Below, in pieces: positions 1 through 11,664 of a DNA stretch of 64,000 nt. The stretch's first letter is position 1. Every line of letters starts with the position of its first letter. Origin of the DNA: Serinus canaria (lineage: Eukaryota; Chordata; Aves; Passeriformes; Fringillidae). The notes beneath the pieces were generated by a model that saw only the letters and a program-made list of their open reading frames with translations, did not search any database and had not been told where the DNA came from. The stretch spans positions 12,527,764 to 12,591,763 of the forward strand of contig NC_066313.1 of the NCBI RefSeq assembly GCF_022539315.1. The letters run 5' to 3'. The position numbers were made by a program, and so were the translations under genes.

Positions 1-930
1 ACCTTATACGTGGTGGGCAATTCATTAAATTGGAAGCATTTAAAAAACAATCTTAAAAATTATGAAGTTAAAAGTACAAATGAAAAGGGGGAGGCTATAG
101 ATGCTAATTCATAAATATTTCTAGGATAAGGGCCATATAAGGATTTAAGAGAAGCAAAGAAAGAGGAATGAGAAAAAATATGCTGGGAAAGAATAAGACC
201 TGTATCACAGTAATTTAGAAAGGTAGATAATGTGACACCATTGAGCCTATCATCTTTTGAATGACTGCATGATAACAGCACAGTCTAATGCTAACATCTG
301 TATGTGAGAATCAGAATGAAAATTAATTTCTGTATGAATTAGAACTGCTGAAATTAGCAACCACAGTATAGAAAATGTCAAGAAAATGCAAACTACAAGA
401 TTATGGACCTCAATATGTTATTTTTTTTAATTTGAAATGTGCTCCTCTGTATCTGATAATATAATTTTACTTGAGCAAAATTAAAAAAACTAAACCTAGT
501 ACATGTCAATGTCTGTCATTTCTTTAAATTATATTCCTGAAAAATGAAAATACATTTTAGTACTTTATATATGTTACTGAGACAAAACTCAGCTCAGTTC
601 ATGAAGGTGAGGAAATTCCACAAGTAAGTGTAATCTAAAGCTGTGAAGTGCCATAAAGAGAGTTCCAAGATTCATTTCTGTACTTATTCAGGAAGGAGGG
701 TGAGCAGTGTACAAGCTGCTCTCAGACACATCCCTTGAGGAATTATCTAAAGTAATATCATGTTGGCTGTTCATTTTCTTTCCTTTAAGGTAGAAACATA
801 TTCCTCATGGATATGCTGCATAGTTCACAGGGCCAGCAATCTCACAAGTGAACTAAGGAGCAGCATCTCTGGAGGTTCTAATCCAGTGTTCACCTTGGTG
901 AGATTGGGAAGCTATCTGCTATAGCAGGAG
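1..930. other. Unique AT-rich DNA, no gene seen
   Basis: No repeat family, exon or RNA gene is recognised. Stops are frequent in all frames and the short open frames carry no recognisable domain. Confidence 0.6.
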
Positions 931-1340
931 AATCCCATAATTACAAAATTATGTAGGCTGGAAAAGAACTCAGATCATTTGGTCCAACCTTTTGCCAACC
1001 GCCCCTTGCCAACCAGACCATAGCACTGAGAGCCACATCTAGTTGTTTCTTGAATACTTCCAGGGATGGTGACTTCACCACCTCCCTGAACAGTCCATTC
1101 CAATGCTTGACAACTCTTTTGGGAAGAAATTCTTTCTGATACTTAACCTGAACCTCCTCCAGCACAGAAGCCTCTCACTTGTTACCTTGGAGCAGATTCT
1201 GACCCCACCTGGCTACACCAGAGTGATAAGGTCTTCCCTGAGCCTCCTTTTCTCCAAGCTAAACACCCCCAGCTTCCTCAGCAGCTCCTTGTAGGATTTA
1301 CCTCCCGGACCTTCCCAGCCCAATTGGCATTTTCTGGACA
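931..1340 (-). mobile_element. CR1 LINE fragment (3' part), minus strand
   Basis: Read on the plus strand, this is the reverse complement of a CR1 3' region. It opens with a degraded terminal repeat (ataattacaaaattatg), then the typical 'gtccaacc' block, the 'cttccagggatgg' block and 'gaagaaattctttctgat'. It ends in the segment that codes for the C-terminal part of the reverse-transcriptase ORF. The reading frame is broken, so it is a dead 5'-truncated copy. The left end is the CR1 3' terminus. The right boundary is approximate. Confidence 0.85.
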
Positions 1341-4300
1341 TGTCAGAGGAGGGAGGGCAGAAATGGTGTAAAGCAAGTTTGCAAACCATTCCGTTTCAAA
1401 GCAAAATACTGCTAGCTGCTTAAGCTGTGATACTCATATCTAAAGGACTGCTTGTCACTCACATTTCACTTCTTAAACTTTGTTTTCATTTCAGTGTTGA
1501 AATTCTGAAATGGTGTTTAAGATGAGCACTCAGCAGCTGCAAGTTGTTAACATATGATCTCTTCCTGCTGTAAAAGCAGCAATGCTACAGAAATGCTTTC
1601 AAAATTCATAGACCAAATAATTTAAACAAAACATTCAATACATTCTCCAAACATTAGGGGGGAAATAAATTTCAGAAATGATAAGATTACTTCTATATAT
1701 ATTTTATTGCTAAAAATATTCCTCAAAGCACATTTGTGAATTGCTCACAAGTAGTTCTTTGAAAATATTCATTGCTACAGGCATTGGTTAATTTTGATCA
1801 AATATCTTTTCAGCTACCCAGCAGGAGAATATGGAAAAAAACTTGTGCCAGACTTTTCTGAGAGATGCAGATTGAAAAGAAGAAATTGTGTAATGGGCAC
1901 AACTTGTGATACAAGACATTCTGATAAAACATAAGAATTTTTACACAGAGAGTTGTTCAACACTGAACCTTGAGAAGCTGTGACACTGGCTGGTAATGTC
2001 AGTACGAAATACCCAGCTAAGTTACCTAGGTACAATGAAATAACAGGAAATGACAGAAAAGAATAAAGCAATGTTGCTGCAAGGGAAAAAGCAAGGAAAG
2101 AGAAGATACTCTGAATGATGGGGTTGTAGAAGCGAGTATCATCAAAGAAAGACAAGAGAAAAGCAAAAAATCAAACAAAGAGATAAAATATACAGATTAG
2201 AAGGTAATTTTAGATAGCTGCAATCAAATAAAAGATATAACAAATAAGGTAATTAGTGGCACAGCTAACTGGTTCAGATAGGAATTAGATTTAATCAAAA
2301 CAACTACAGTGATTTTTTAAAGATGAGATTTCAGATCAAATGGGATGTGGCCTGTTGACCACTGAAACAACAGGTTTATTGGCTGTCTGTGTCTTTGGGA
2401 TGGAACAGAGACGTCTGCAACACACAAATCTTGTTTGCTCTGATGAGGATCTTCCTGTAGCTAGACCACTGCTTGCAGGCTGTTCTCACATAAAGCTGAT
2501 GTTATACACTACTCTGTTTACTTTTAAATTCACTTAACATTAGGCAAGCAATGAAAATATCAATTATATATCCAAATGAAATGGTATTGTCAAGCTGAAA
2601 AAAAAGGTGAAGTATGAAGATTTTCCCTGACTCTTATATATGGCAATAAAGGCATCTGCCTGGTTTAAGGACAGAAGAATTCCAAGACTCCATTTGCAAG
2701 TCCTTTTCAATAAAATTGCCTGTAAGCCCAAAGATTTGCCCTTCTGCCATCAGTGGAATTGTTGAAATTTTATTTCAATGAGTAAAAGCCAAGTCCCTGT
2801 TCTGCAAAATGAGCTCTCTGTAATGTTATTTCAAAAGATCCTTACACTTGGGCAAATGTGGAGTGCTGCGGAATTTGCATCAGTTATTGTGCAGACTAAG
2901 GCATGTTAGAAAATTACACTGCCACTTTTCTCGTTATGTCCTAAGTGATTTACTGTCAACACTACTCAGAAATAACCAGTAATAGTTCTCACACTGTAAT
3001 TTAACTGTAAACAAAGCTAACTGAATATTTACATAGTTGATCTATTTCGTTTCCACATATTTTTTTAGCTGAGACACCATTCCACTGTGTTAAATACCTA
3101 CTTCAGCACAAAATATTGCATTTTCTAATTTTTCTTTTTTTTTTTTTCCTAATGAATTCCATATGCCATGGTTCTGACTATTTTCATTTCTCTTGTGACT
3201 AAACAAGGAGACCTGTAGAAAACAGCTCAAGTATTCTGAGAATTTCTTGAAATTAGAAGATTATGCTGATTCACAAGAGTTTTATTCTGTTCATGTTCTC
3301 CAATATCTTCCACATTTCTTTAATTTTCTATAAAAAGGTGATTGGAATTGAAATAGAGCTGATTCAAGGTTCATTTCCTGTATCACAAAGTCCCTGCAGT
3401 AGCTGCTCAAAGCTTCAGGAATGCAAAGGAGTTCATAGGGTATGTCCTTACCCTTGTAAGCAACCATTGGCTATTGTGTGATGATCTTTTTTCCACACTT
3501 CTTTGCTTCTTGTGTTTTACTGATTCACAAAGCAACCTTCACCAAAATACATTGTTCCTTTATGCAGATCTTGACCTTACTCTAAACCTAAATCAACAGC
3601 TGGTCAGCTTCTGCAGCCACACTAGGCCCAGAGCTGCTTTACTGTTCTGCTCCCACATGAAAACAGTTTTTAAATTAATCACTCATTCTTTCTAAGCTGA
3701 ATCTGTCTTCTGGATGAAAAACACCCCTCTCCATTTCAGCTGCCCCTGAAGCTCTTTGTAGGAGCATCCTTTCTCCTGCTGTAGTGCCTCCCTCTGTGAA
3801 GATTCTTTCTCCTATGTAGATGGATTTGTCCTTTCTTGGCACGAAATGTAGGCCCACTGAAACACCCAGGCAGAGAAATTTCATGACAAAATGTATTCCT
3901 TAGATACATGGTTCATGCTAGAAGTGCAGTAAAAATTAGTTTTGGTCTTTAGTATTAGCATAATGCAAAAGAACTTATCTTCACTTGACCTAGCACTATC
4001 TCATATATTATTGTTTCTCTTTTTAATGTAAACTCTGGGCTAAAGATTGTGAGAATGAACAGTAGTGAGGCTGCTGCATTTAAATTCCCTTGAGCTAGGA
4101 CTCTCAGACACTTCTTGTGGCCCATGATTTAAATGTCGTTCTCATTTGCTTTTCTAACTCTTGCCTGCCAAAAACAAAGGGACAAGAAATACATTGCATG
4201 TATGGTGCACTCTGAGCTAAGTCTACACAATCTCATTGTTGTCTTCATAGAATGAAGACTGAAAACGTGGCCATTGCTGGACAGGTTTTGTTTGTATTTT

Positions 4301-4768
4301 TCCTTATTTTGTGAAATCACAGGCCTTTGAAAAAGAGGGAGGGAATGAGAAAGGGAACAAAACCCCCTGTATTTCCTGGAACCGTAAGATCAAAGAGAAG
4401 TGCAAGAAATATCTGCCCTCTGTTTTGGTTGTCTTTCTTTGAAGACACAAAAAAGTAATCAGGAAAATAAATCCAGTGAAAAGGGATATAGAAATGGCAA
4501 GTAAAGAATAATATACTGCCTTGTATTAGACCACAAAGAAAGGCAGAAGCACAAATCTATGTGTTAAAAAGCTCCAGATCTGCATGTAATTTCTTTACAA
4601 CATTTTTTGCCCTGTTTAAAGGAACAGATCTCCTTGTGATCTTTTCCTAGCATGTCACTAACAAAACTACTGCAACCTAAATTAGGGTTTCAATATCAAC
4701 AGTTTCATAGATCCACTCTTGATTTCAAACAAAATTTTAAAAACATAATATCATAGCTATCATCAAGG
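1341..4768. other. Unique DNA, no gene seen
   Basis: About 3.4 kb without a recognised mobile element. It contains a T13 tract at 3135-3147 and ordinary AT-rich sequence. Open frames reach about 110 codons (minus strand, 1814-2155), but that one begins at TTG and has no recognisable domain. Confidence 0.55.
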
Positions 4769-5377
4769 TGTTAGGGGTTAGGTTTCTTTCCTTTTGTTTC
4801 TTTTTACTTCTAGAACTTTTCCCCAAAAGTTGCTAAAAAACACTAACAACTGGGTACCTAAGAAAAACAAAAGAAGTGACCAAGCTCAGGGTAGGAGGGC
4901 ATCTGGTTGCACTTCCCTTATCTGGGAATTTCTCTCTGAGAGGCAGAGATACCGTGGGAACTGGGCAGGTAAAGGACAGGCTGGGGCAGCTGCTGGCTCT
5001 CTCTCTCTCAGCTTCAGAGGAGGACGGTCAGAGCTGCTGCTTGAGGAAGGAAATTCACTGAAACCACCACAACCCAGCCCGGAGCTGCTGCTTCTGCTGT
5101 GGAGGGATCCTGTGCTTGTGAGAGCAGCCACTGAACTGGGACCTCTTTAACACCTACCCCACTCAAAAAAGGGACCTATCACCATCTGCTCAGGTGCCTG
5201 AGATCCTGAGGTTGCCCCTCTCTACCCTGCTCAGAGCTGGGCTGCCACTGCACCACCCGCACTGTTTCTTCAGCACTGCTCTGAGCTTTTCACTGCACTG
5301 AGCTTTTCACAGCCCCGCAACCCCTGCCTTGCTGGTTTTCGAGAGCCCTGCTGGGACACCGGGATCTGCTGCCCCAG

Positions 5378-5592
5378 GATCAAAGCCTCTCTTCCACCCC
5401 TTCCCCAGGGTTTGTGGATCATAGCTTCTCCTCCGCCCTTTCCCCAGGGTTTGTGGATCAAAGCCTCTCTTCCACCCCTTCCCCAGGGTTTGTGGATCAT
5501 AGCTTCTCCTCCGCCCTTTCCCCAGGGTTTGTGGATCAAAGCCTATACCCCATCCCTTTGCCAGGGTTTATGGATCAAAGCACGCCCTCCGC
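5378..5592. repeat. 39-bp minisatellite, about 5.5 copies
   Basis: Units start with GATCA at 5378, 5417, 5456, 5495, 5534 and 5573 (the last one partial). Each full unit is exactly 39 bp, so it keeps frame as 13 codons. Two variants alternate: type A contains 'aagcctctcttccacc' and type B contains 'atagcttctcctccgcc'. The first four copies run A-B-A-B, which implies a 78-bp duplication on top of the 39-bp unit. The fifth copy is more diverged. Confidence 0.95.
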
Positions 5593-5780
5593 CCCTGCCC
5601 GTGTGGGCCGACCCGCCGTGGCCGCAGCGCCCCCTGCAGGCCCGGGGGGATCCCCGCGCCTGCCCCGCCCACCGGGAGCCGCCAGCGCCCCTGCGGGCCG
5701 TGAGCGGAACTGCACCCAAGGGGAACGCGCCGCGGCCGGGGCGGGCCTCGGGCTCTGTTTGCTGCCGGTGCCGCGGTTGT
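5573..5780. promoter_or_regulatory. CpG island inside the LTR-like element
   Basis: Roughly 200 bp hold about 28 CpG dinucleotides and very high GC, in a window that otherwise has almost none. The island lies directly after the minisatellite and within the inferred LTR, so it is most simply the retroelement's own GC-rich promoter or leader. No downstream gene is visible. CpG retention suggests the copy is young or not methylated in the germ line. Confidence 0.7.
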
Positions 5781-5960
5781 GGCTGTTTGTTTGCTTCGTT
5801 ACACACACTGGCAAAGAACTGTTGTTCCTGTTCCCATATCTTTGCCTGAGAGCCCCTTGATTTCAAAATCATAATAATTCAGAGAGAAGGGCTTTACATT
5901 TTCCATTCCAAGGGAGGCTCCTGCCTTCCTTAGCAGACACCTGCCTTTCAAACTGAGACA

Positions 5961-6369
5961 TACGGAAAATTTGTGTGCAAGTTAAAGTTATTCTGCTATA
6001 ATGTCAAATTTATCAAAAAAAGTTTTCTTCCTTTTTAGTCCCAAATTCATCAAATGCATACTCTTTTGAAGAGTACTGTTTTTTTTTTTTTATTCTGACA
6101 GCTCATCTGTGGATTTAAAATAATACAGAAATAAAGCTTTCTTGCAGTTCAGAAATTCTCTCATCTCTGTTTGAAATTACGTAACTGCCTCAATCAAAAA
6201 AACCCTCAGGAAAATATGTGCCAAGAGATTTGTGTGTTTGCAATTCTGGTGAATAGATCAAATGTGCCACTCTCTGTATGTTTTCAAAATCTTCTTTCTT
6301 ACAAAAGAAATCACAGCATTCATAGTTCCTTTTTTACTGTGAACTAAAAAAGTAGCACCTCTGCCGCAG
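5961..6369. other. Sequence between two LTR-like blocks
   Basis: AT-rich sequence with a T-tract near 6080. It may be a continuation of the retroelement to the left, because the text around 6015-6180 also looks repeat-like to me, but I cannot support a boundary. Confidence 0.35.
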
Positions 6370-6654
6370 TGTCACAGTACAAGCTGGCTTGTACTGGGCA
6401 ATTAATTTGGCTGAGAAACCCAATTGGTTCCATAAACCAGCCCCTGGGTTGACTGACAGGAACATCAACCAATCACGTTCCAGCCTGAGCTGCAGCCATA
6501 TCATGGTCCAGCAGCTGGGCAGTGCCAAAGATCAGACCGGTGACCCCCCCCCCATTTATAAAGAGGGGTTTGACCAATAAACCATATAAACATTGGGTGT
6601 GTGGTCATCTCTGTCTCTGACCTACCCCCACTGCATTACATCCAGTTCCTAACA
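6370..6654 (+). mobile_element. Candidate compact solo LTR (about 285 bp)
   Basis: Starts TGTCACAG at 6370 and ends ...CCTAACA at 6654. An alternative CA end is at 6640. It carries a TATAAAG box (6557-6563) and an AATAAA signal (6576-6581), followed by a GT-rich tract (gggtgtgtggtc). The order TATA, then AATAAA, then presumed cap site is that known for avian alpharetroviral LTRs, where the poly(A) signal sits just upstream of R. Upstream is a CCAAT-containing stretch (caaccaatcacg). No convincing target-site duplication is found and no internal retroviral sequence flanks it, so it would be an old solo LTR. It could instead be a chance promoter-like segment. Confidence 0.5.
6557..6563 (+). promoter_or_regulatory. 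TATA box of candidate LTR
   Basis: TATAAAG preceded by a C-run, 13 bp before the AATAAA at 6576-6581. Interpretable only if the surrounding block is an LTR. Confidence 0.45.
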
Positions 6655-8664
6655 ACTCCATAAGCAACAGTCCTATACACTGAAAAACACAAATTAGTTT
6701 GAATCGGGCCAATTCACAGCTTCTTTATTATATGCCACTTGTTTTCCTTTTTTTGTCCTCATCTACATTCACCTTAATGCTTCTAAATCATCATTGATTG
6801 GTGCTGTGAGAACTAGGAAAAGCTATAAAACCAAATTAACATTCACTTGATAAAAATTGAGATAAAATTAAAATTACTATTACTCTATGGGGTCTTGCTG
6901 AAGGCAGCTCCTGCTTTTTCAGAAAATCGGTCTACTGTTAAAGCAGTAATCCAGGAGGAACTTCTGATCCAAAGATATTATTCAATATGCTTTAGGTCAT
7001 GCTGCAAACTCCTTTATTATTCATGGCCTTGCTTGCTTTAGGTTTGATTTGTGGCAGTGCTCCAAGCCCAGAAAAAGCATTCAAGAGTGGAGTGTGAGAG
7101 GAGACAGTGTATGAAGGCATCTGAGAGGAGAAGAGACGCTGCAGCTGATACAAGGCATACTCAAGAAGCAGAGATGCACTTTCAGTGGAGGCATTCAATG
7201 GAAGTGGCGCCAGAGTGTGAACAAAGGCAGCCAAGAGAGTCCTCAAGAAGGAGAGAGCCAGACCATCAGGTGTCTGTTTTCAGCCAAGAGAGGAAGAGAG
7301 GGAAACCTGAAAATTCAGAAATTATAATGATGGCACAGCCTCAGAATACCTGCCAGGTTTCTCTTAAGCCTGCTGAGCTTTCTATACAGAAACCTCACTT
7401 ATCTAAGTCCACTGAATCTTGTTCTCAGCTTAGTTAACTGCAACCTTGTGCCTAGATTAGAGCACACCAGCAGGTCTTCGGGACAATAAATGTGCTATGT
7501 ATTTAAACAGTGACCGGCAAAACAAAGTGCCAACCCTCTCCAGTATTGCTAGTGATTATATCCCTGTTCATCTTCTTAAGCACAACCCTGTACAAAGTGT
7601 ACAACCCTGTATTGCAAAGTGTGCCTGGATGTGACACACAGTCACTGTTTTAAATGTCAAGACTTCTGTATTTCCTTACTAACAAGAGGGATTGCAAGTT
7701 CCTCAAATGTGTTTCAAATCCCCATTGTAGCAGCTACTAAGGTCTTATTATTTGTGTTCCTGTTCATAGCCAGTGCAGCACATTGGTGATTCTGTTACTG
7801 TTTCTTTTCTTCCACCGCAGTACAGAAGATATTTAATGATCCAATGAAGAAAACCACCCAAGAATTATAGAGAATAATTATCTCACTGAAGAACAGTATG
7901 AATTCCCTAATAAGTCCCCCCACCTCACTCGTCTCCCTGAAAAATATAATAAAATCTTTTATTCACTAGGCAGAGTAAAGCAAAGTGGAAAAGCTTTGTT
8001 GAAAGCATCTAGATAAAGTCTATTATTCCATGAGAATAAGGTTTGTGGAATAGGCACCAGATATGTATACCCAAAGTACTCATCTTAACAGAAAGTAGGT
8101 CATGGCTAACATAAAAGTGAATGCTTCAAAATAATCATTTTAAGAGGGTGTGACAGCATAAGAAATTAAAAAATATAAATTCTAAGCAGTTATAAAAATC
8201 TACTTGTAACCAATTGTGTTTCAATAAGGTGCCTGTACCTAATATTTTATTTTAAATTTAGCATTCTCAGTATCTGCCATAATTTATTTTTCCAAGAATA
8301 AAACAGAGCTGCATATATATAACAGCTGGGGAGAGATCTGTTTATCTGTTCTGTCAATAGATAACCTAAGTATGCAGCCTTTTCCTGAATGTAGACAGGA
8401 GGGGAGCTTTTCCTATTTCTACTTTCAAAAGCTTGTCTAAATCTATGTTCCTTTACAAAGCATTTCTGAATAAATATGATCAAGCAGGTTTTCAGGACTA
8501 TAATTTTAAAGAGGAGGGTTGGTAATATAAAGTCTGAAGGCACTACATCACTGAATCAACTGAGTAAAGAACCAAATCAACATCTTACAAAAATGAGTCA
8601 ATTGAGTCTCTCTGATGTTCAGTCCTGTATTTTTGCTATTTTCAGGTTACAACAGTACCAGTGA
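6655..8664. other. Unique DNA with one unexplained 109-codon open frame
   Basis: No mobile element is recognised. A plus-strand frame open from ATG at 7111 to the stop at 7437 encodes a Glu/Arg/Gln/Ser-rich, low-hydrophobicity polypeptide with no domain I recognise. No convincing splice sites or conserved context support it as an exon, so it is not called a CDS. Confidence 0.45.
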
Positions 8665-9350
8665 GACAGGAATGTGCTCTGACAGCCCGGAGAGCAGTTG
8701 TATTAAAGGGTGCATCAGGAACAGATTCACCAGCTGGGCAAGGGAGGGGACTGTCCCATCCTGCTCTGTACCGGGGCAGCCTCACATCAGGTCCTGGGGG
8801 CAATTTCAGGTACCAGAATGAAAGATATAAAGCTGTTAGAGGAGGGACACAGAGGTGGGGAAAAGTCTAGTGGGAAGACATACAAAGAACAGCTGGGGAA
8901 GCTGGAGTTGTTCAGCCTGGAGGAGAGGAGACTTCAGGGAGACCTCACTGGTGTTGGCAGCATCCTCACAAGGGGAAGAGGAGGGGCAGGCATGGATCTC
9001 TTCTCTGTGGTGACCAGGATGGATCTCTTCTCTGTGGTGATCTCATGGATCTCTTCTCCAGTGACAGGACCCAAGGGAACTCTAGGCAGCTGTGTCAGGG
9101 AAGGTGTAGGCTGGAAATGGGTATCAGGAAAATGTTTTTCACCCAGAGGGTGGCTGGGCACTGGAACAGGCTCCCCAGGGAAGTGGTCACAGCACCAATC
9201 CTGACAGAGATCAAGAAGCATTTGGACAACCCTCTCAGGCACATGGTGGGATTCCTGGGGCTGTCTTGCACAGGACCAGGAGTCAGACATTGATGATCCT
9301 GGTGGGTCCCTTCCACCTCAGGATATTTTACAACTCTCTGGTTCTATGAA
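8665..9350 (+). mobile_element. CR1 LINE fragment (about 690 bp), plus strand
   Basis: This holds the C-terminal part of the CR1 ORF2 reverse transcriptase and the 3' UTR. In frame, 9045-9293 still reads a CR1-typical string around residues 30-65 (RKMFFTQRVAGHWNRLPREV, then EIKKHLDNPL). The 3' end is 'ggtcccttccacctcaggat...ggttctatgaatgg'. Upstream parts are frame-broken. An internal three-fold repeat lies at 8992-9061. This is a 5'-truncated dead copy with an approximate left boundary. Confidence 0.9.
8992..9061 (+). repeat. 26-27-bp tandem triplication inside CR1
   Basis: Three tandem units start with ATGGATCTCTTCTC at 8992, 9019 and 9045. Units one and two continue 'tgtggtga' and unit three continues into 'cagtgacaggac', as in ordinary CR1. 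A single such block is expected in CR1, so two units are extra. Confidence 0.9.
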
Positions 9351-11664
9351 TGGTAAAGCAATAGCTTGATGTTTTAACATTAAACATTCCCAAAAGAAAT
9401 TACCAGGATTAGTAAGCAAATATTTTAAAAAGTAAAATAAAGAAATCTCCAAATTAGGCAATGATATTCCTTATTTTTTTGTTTAGATATTTCCATCCTG
9501 TTTCCATATGTTCACAAAAATTTTATTAGTAGAAACATATATCACAGAAAGAATTGGCTGAGCAATTATTGAAAACAAGCAGAAGTCAGTCTAAGGATTG
9601 CCTTGTATTCACAAAAAACTCAAAAGTGCATGAATATTGGGTTGAATCATATTTTTTGTGCCTGATTAAAGAGCACTTACAGAGTTTCTTCATTTTACAG
9701 TTTTCACAGAGCAATATTGTAATTGACAAACCCTTTTGGAAACTACATTCAGCATGTTTGTTATAACTTCCCTTAACCATGGCTGCAATATAATTCACTA
9801 TTATCTTGTTGACAAGGCTATAATTTGTTTCACACATCACTGTTCATTAAAATAATATGTACCTGTGCTCTGGTTTTGTACCACTTCAAAGCTCAACTAC
9901 CAACAAGTTCATGGTCAATTAGTTTGACTGGATGAATAACAGTTGGAAAACTACATAGGTTTCTCACCTTCCTACATTTTGTGTTTAAATGAAATTAGAA
10001 CCTCATAAATCAATTACAACACAGAGAATAAGTTGCAGTTCTCCATTTCTTTCATTTAGTGGAAGACGTCATTTTCTCTTAACTCAGTCACAAAAAAAAA
10101 ACCCAAAAACTCAAAGAATTAATTTCTTTGTCTAGACTGGTAAATGCTGAAGAAACTCATAATTAAATCTAATGAGATGAAAATTCTTTACTCTGATGAA
10201 GATTCTTTACTGTGTAAAGCTCATACTCTCAAGACTGATGCCTCATGCTCATGTTGTTGCCTTTTTCCTAAACTGGTGCAGCCTTTTTATTGGTTAAAAA
10301 AAAAAGACATCAAATTTCATATTCCTTATAGATTTATTCTTCTGAATAAAAATAATCTTGCTTGTCACTCATCTTTCTTTGTGTCACTTGGTTAACTTGC
10401 ATGTTTCATACAGAATGAGTGCAATGTTTTCTTAGTGTGCACAGGTGGAGTTAGTGTTGATTTGCCTCATATTTCAGAGCAAGTTTACTTCTGCAATTGG
10501 GAATGGTTGCACATGCAAACAAATACTGTACTCAGGGGGGACCTTAGAGTCCAAGACATCTGCTGAGGAACAGCTACACATAAACACTGATCAGTGAACA
10601 GAATCTTAAGTCACACAAAGGGCAACAGATGATCCAAAAGTAAAAAAAGTGGTTAACAAAACAGCTTGAGCCAAAAACTTTCTCTTGAATGCGCTTCCTA
10701 CAGGGAATAGTTGGCCAGGATGAAATGTATCTCTTTAAAAAGTGCACCATAGTCATCTGTGATCTTACATTATGAGTCTTTAGATAGCTTCTCCTGTAAA
10801 AACTGTAGTTTTTGTTATAAATTTTGGAAGGACTTTATTTGACAGAGAAGATTTGACATAGGGATCCATCCAGATATCTTTATACAAGTGGAAAATAGTA
10901 AGTTGGCTATCTTTTCCCTTAAGCCTTCTCATTCCCAGTCTACTCTTTCTGCTCTTCTAAAACATAACAGTGGTCAGTAGGCACATTCATATGTTCCAAA
11001 GGTTCATTCAAATCAATTTTCATTCAAAATCTTACATCCATATAAAAAAACTAAGTTCATTGGTTGCTGACAGAGACTAGTCAAACATAAAAAGCTAAAC
11101 CAAAATCAAACATACAAAAAGCCCAGCCAAAAAATCACAGCCATGGTGGTTTAGTTGAATTTAAAATATGCGAAAGTAGATTCCACATTACAGAGAAGGG
11201 GAAACAATCTTTTTTTTTTATAAGCCATTTACTAGTACCAATTCTTAGGGGTTTTTTCCACCTTTGTTTTAGCAAACCAGGTTCTGAAGGGATTTCAATA
11301 TTCTCTGTAAACTCACATTGCCTATTCACAGAAATCATTACAAATCAAAATTCATCAGAAGACCTTGTGCTTTAATTTTTCAGCTACTGCCTAGAGCAAG
11401 ACAGCAGAGACAAGCCAAGCATTTAAAAGGTGATTGTCTGGGACTTTTTTTTTCTTTCTTTTTATTTTACCATATTAATATTACATTTAATGAAAACAGG
11501 GGGGGAAAAGGTCAAAAATATCATCTCAGAAACTTTTATTAGAATTGTGTTCTGAGCTAAATTGCTTGATGTTATACCACAACAGAGGTTGGGCAATTTG
11601 AATATCTGCTGGTCATGGGCAATTTTTCTACAACACAGACAGTACCATAACATATCCAGTCATG
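9351..11664. other. Unique AT-rich DNA, no gene seen
   Basis: No recognised repeat beyond short A/T runs (for example near 10090 and 11211). Open frames are below 90 codons and featureless. Confidence 0.55.

Larger units (their letters stand above)
4769..5960 (+). mobile_element. LTR-like, GC-rich retroelement segment (probable endogenous retrovirus LTR)
   Basis: A block of about 1.2 kb differs sharply in base composition from its AT-rich surroundings. It begins TGTTAGGG at 4769 and a plausible CA end falls at 5960, giving the TG...CA termini expected of an LTR. It includes a CT/purine-rich left part, a 39-bp minisatellite (5378-5572) and a dense CpG island (5573-5780). I recall near-identical text as a dispersed repeat in songbird genomes, but I cannot name the family with confidence. 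No clean target-site duplication is seen: caagg on the left and tacgg on the right agree at only three of five bases. The homologous repeat may also continue to about 6180. Open frames across this block are repeat-derived and not taken as genes. Confidence 0.5.

Noticed and set aside
1814..2155. Hydrophobic 113-codon minus-strand frame suggesting a membrane protein.
   Set aside because: Begins at TTG rather than ATG, has no recognised family, and hydrophobic codons are expected from T-rich sequence.
5412..5860. Overlapping open frames of about 145 codons on the plus strand, and others on the minus strand, rich in Pro/Ser/Gly.
   Set aside because: They are products of the 39-bp minisatellite and the stop-poor CpG island inside an LTR-like element. 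Frames are open on both strands at once.
8710..9293. Longest open frames of the window.
   Set aside because: They are remnants of CR1 ORF2 and not host genes. The upstream frame is interrupted.
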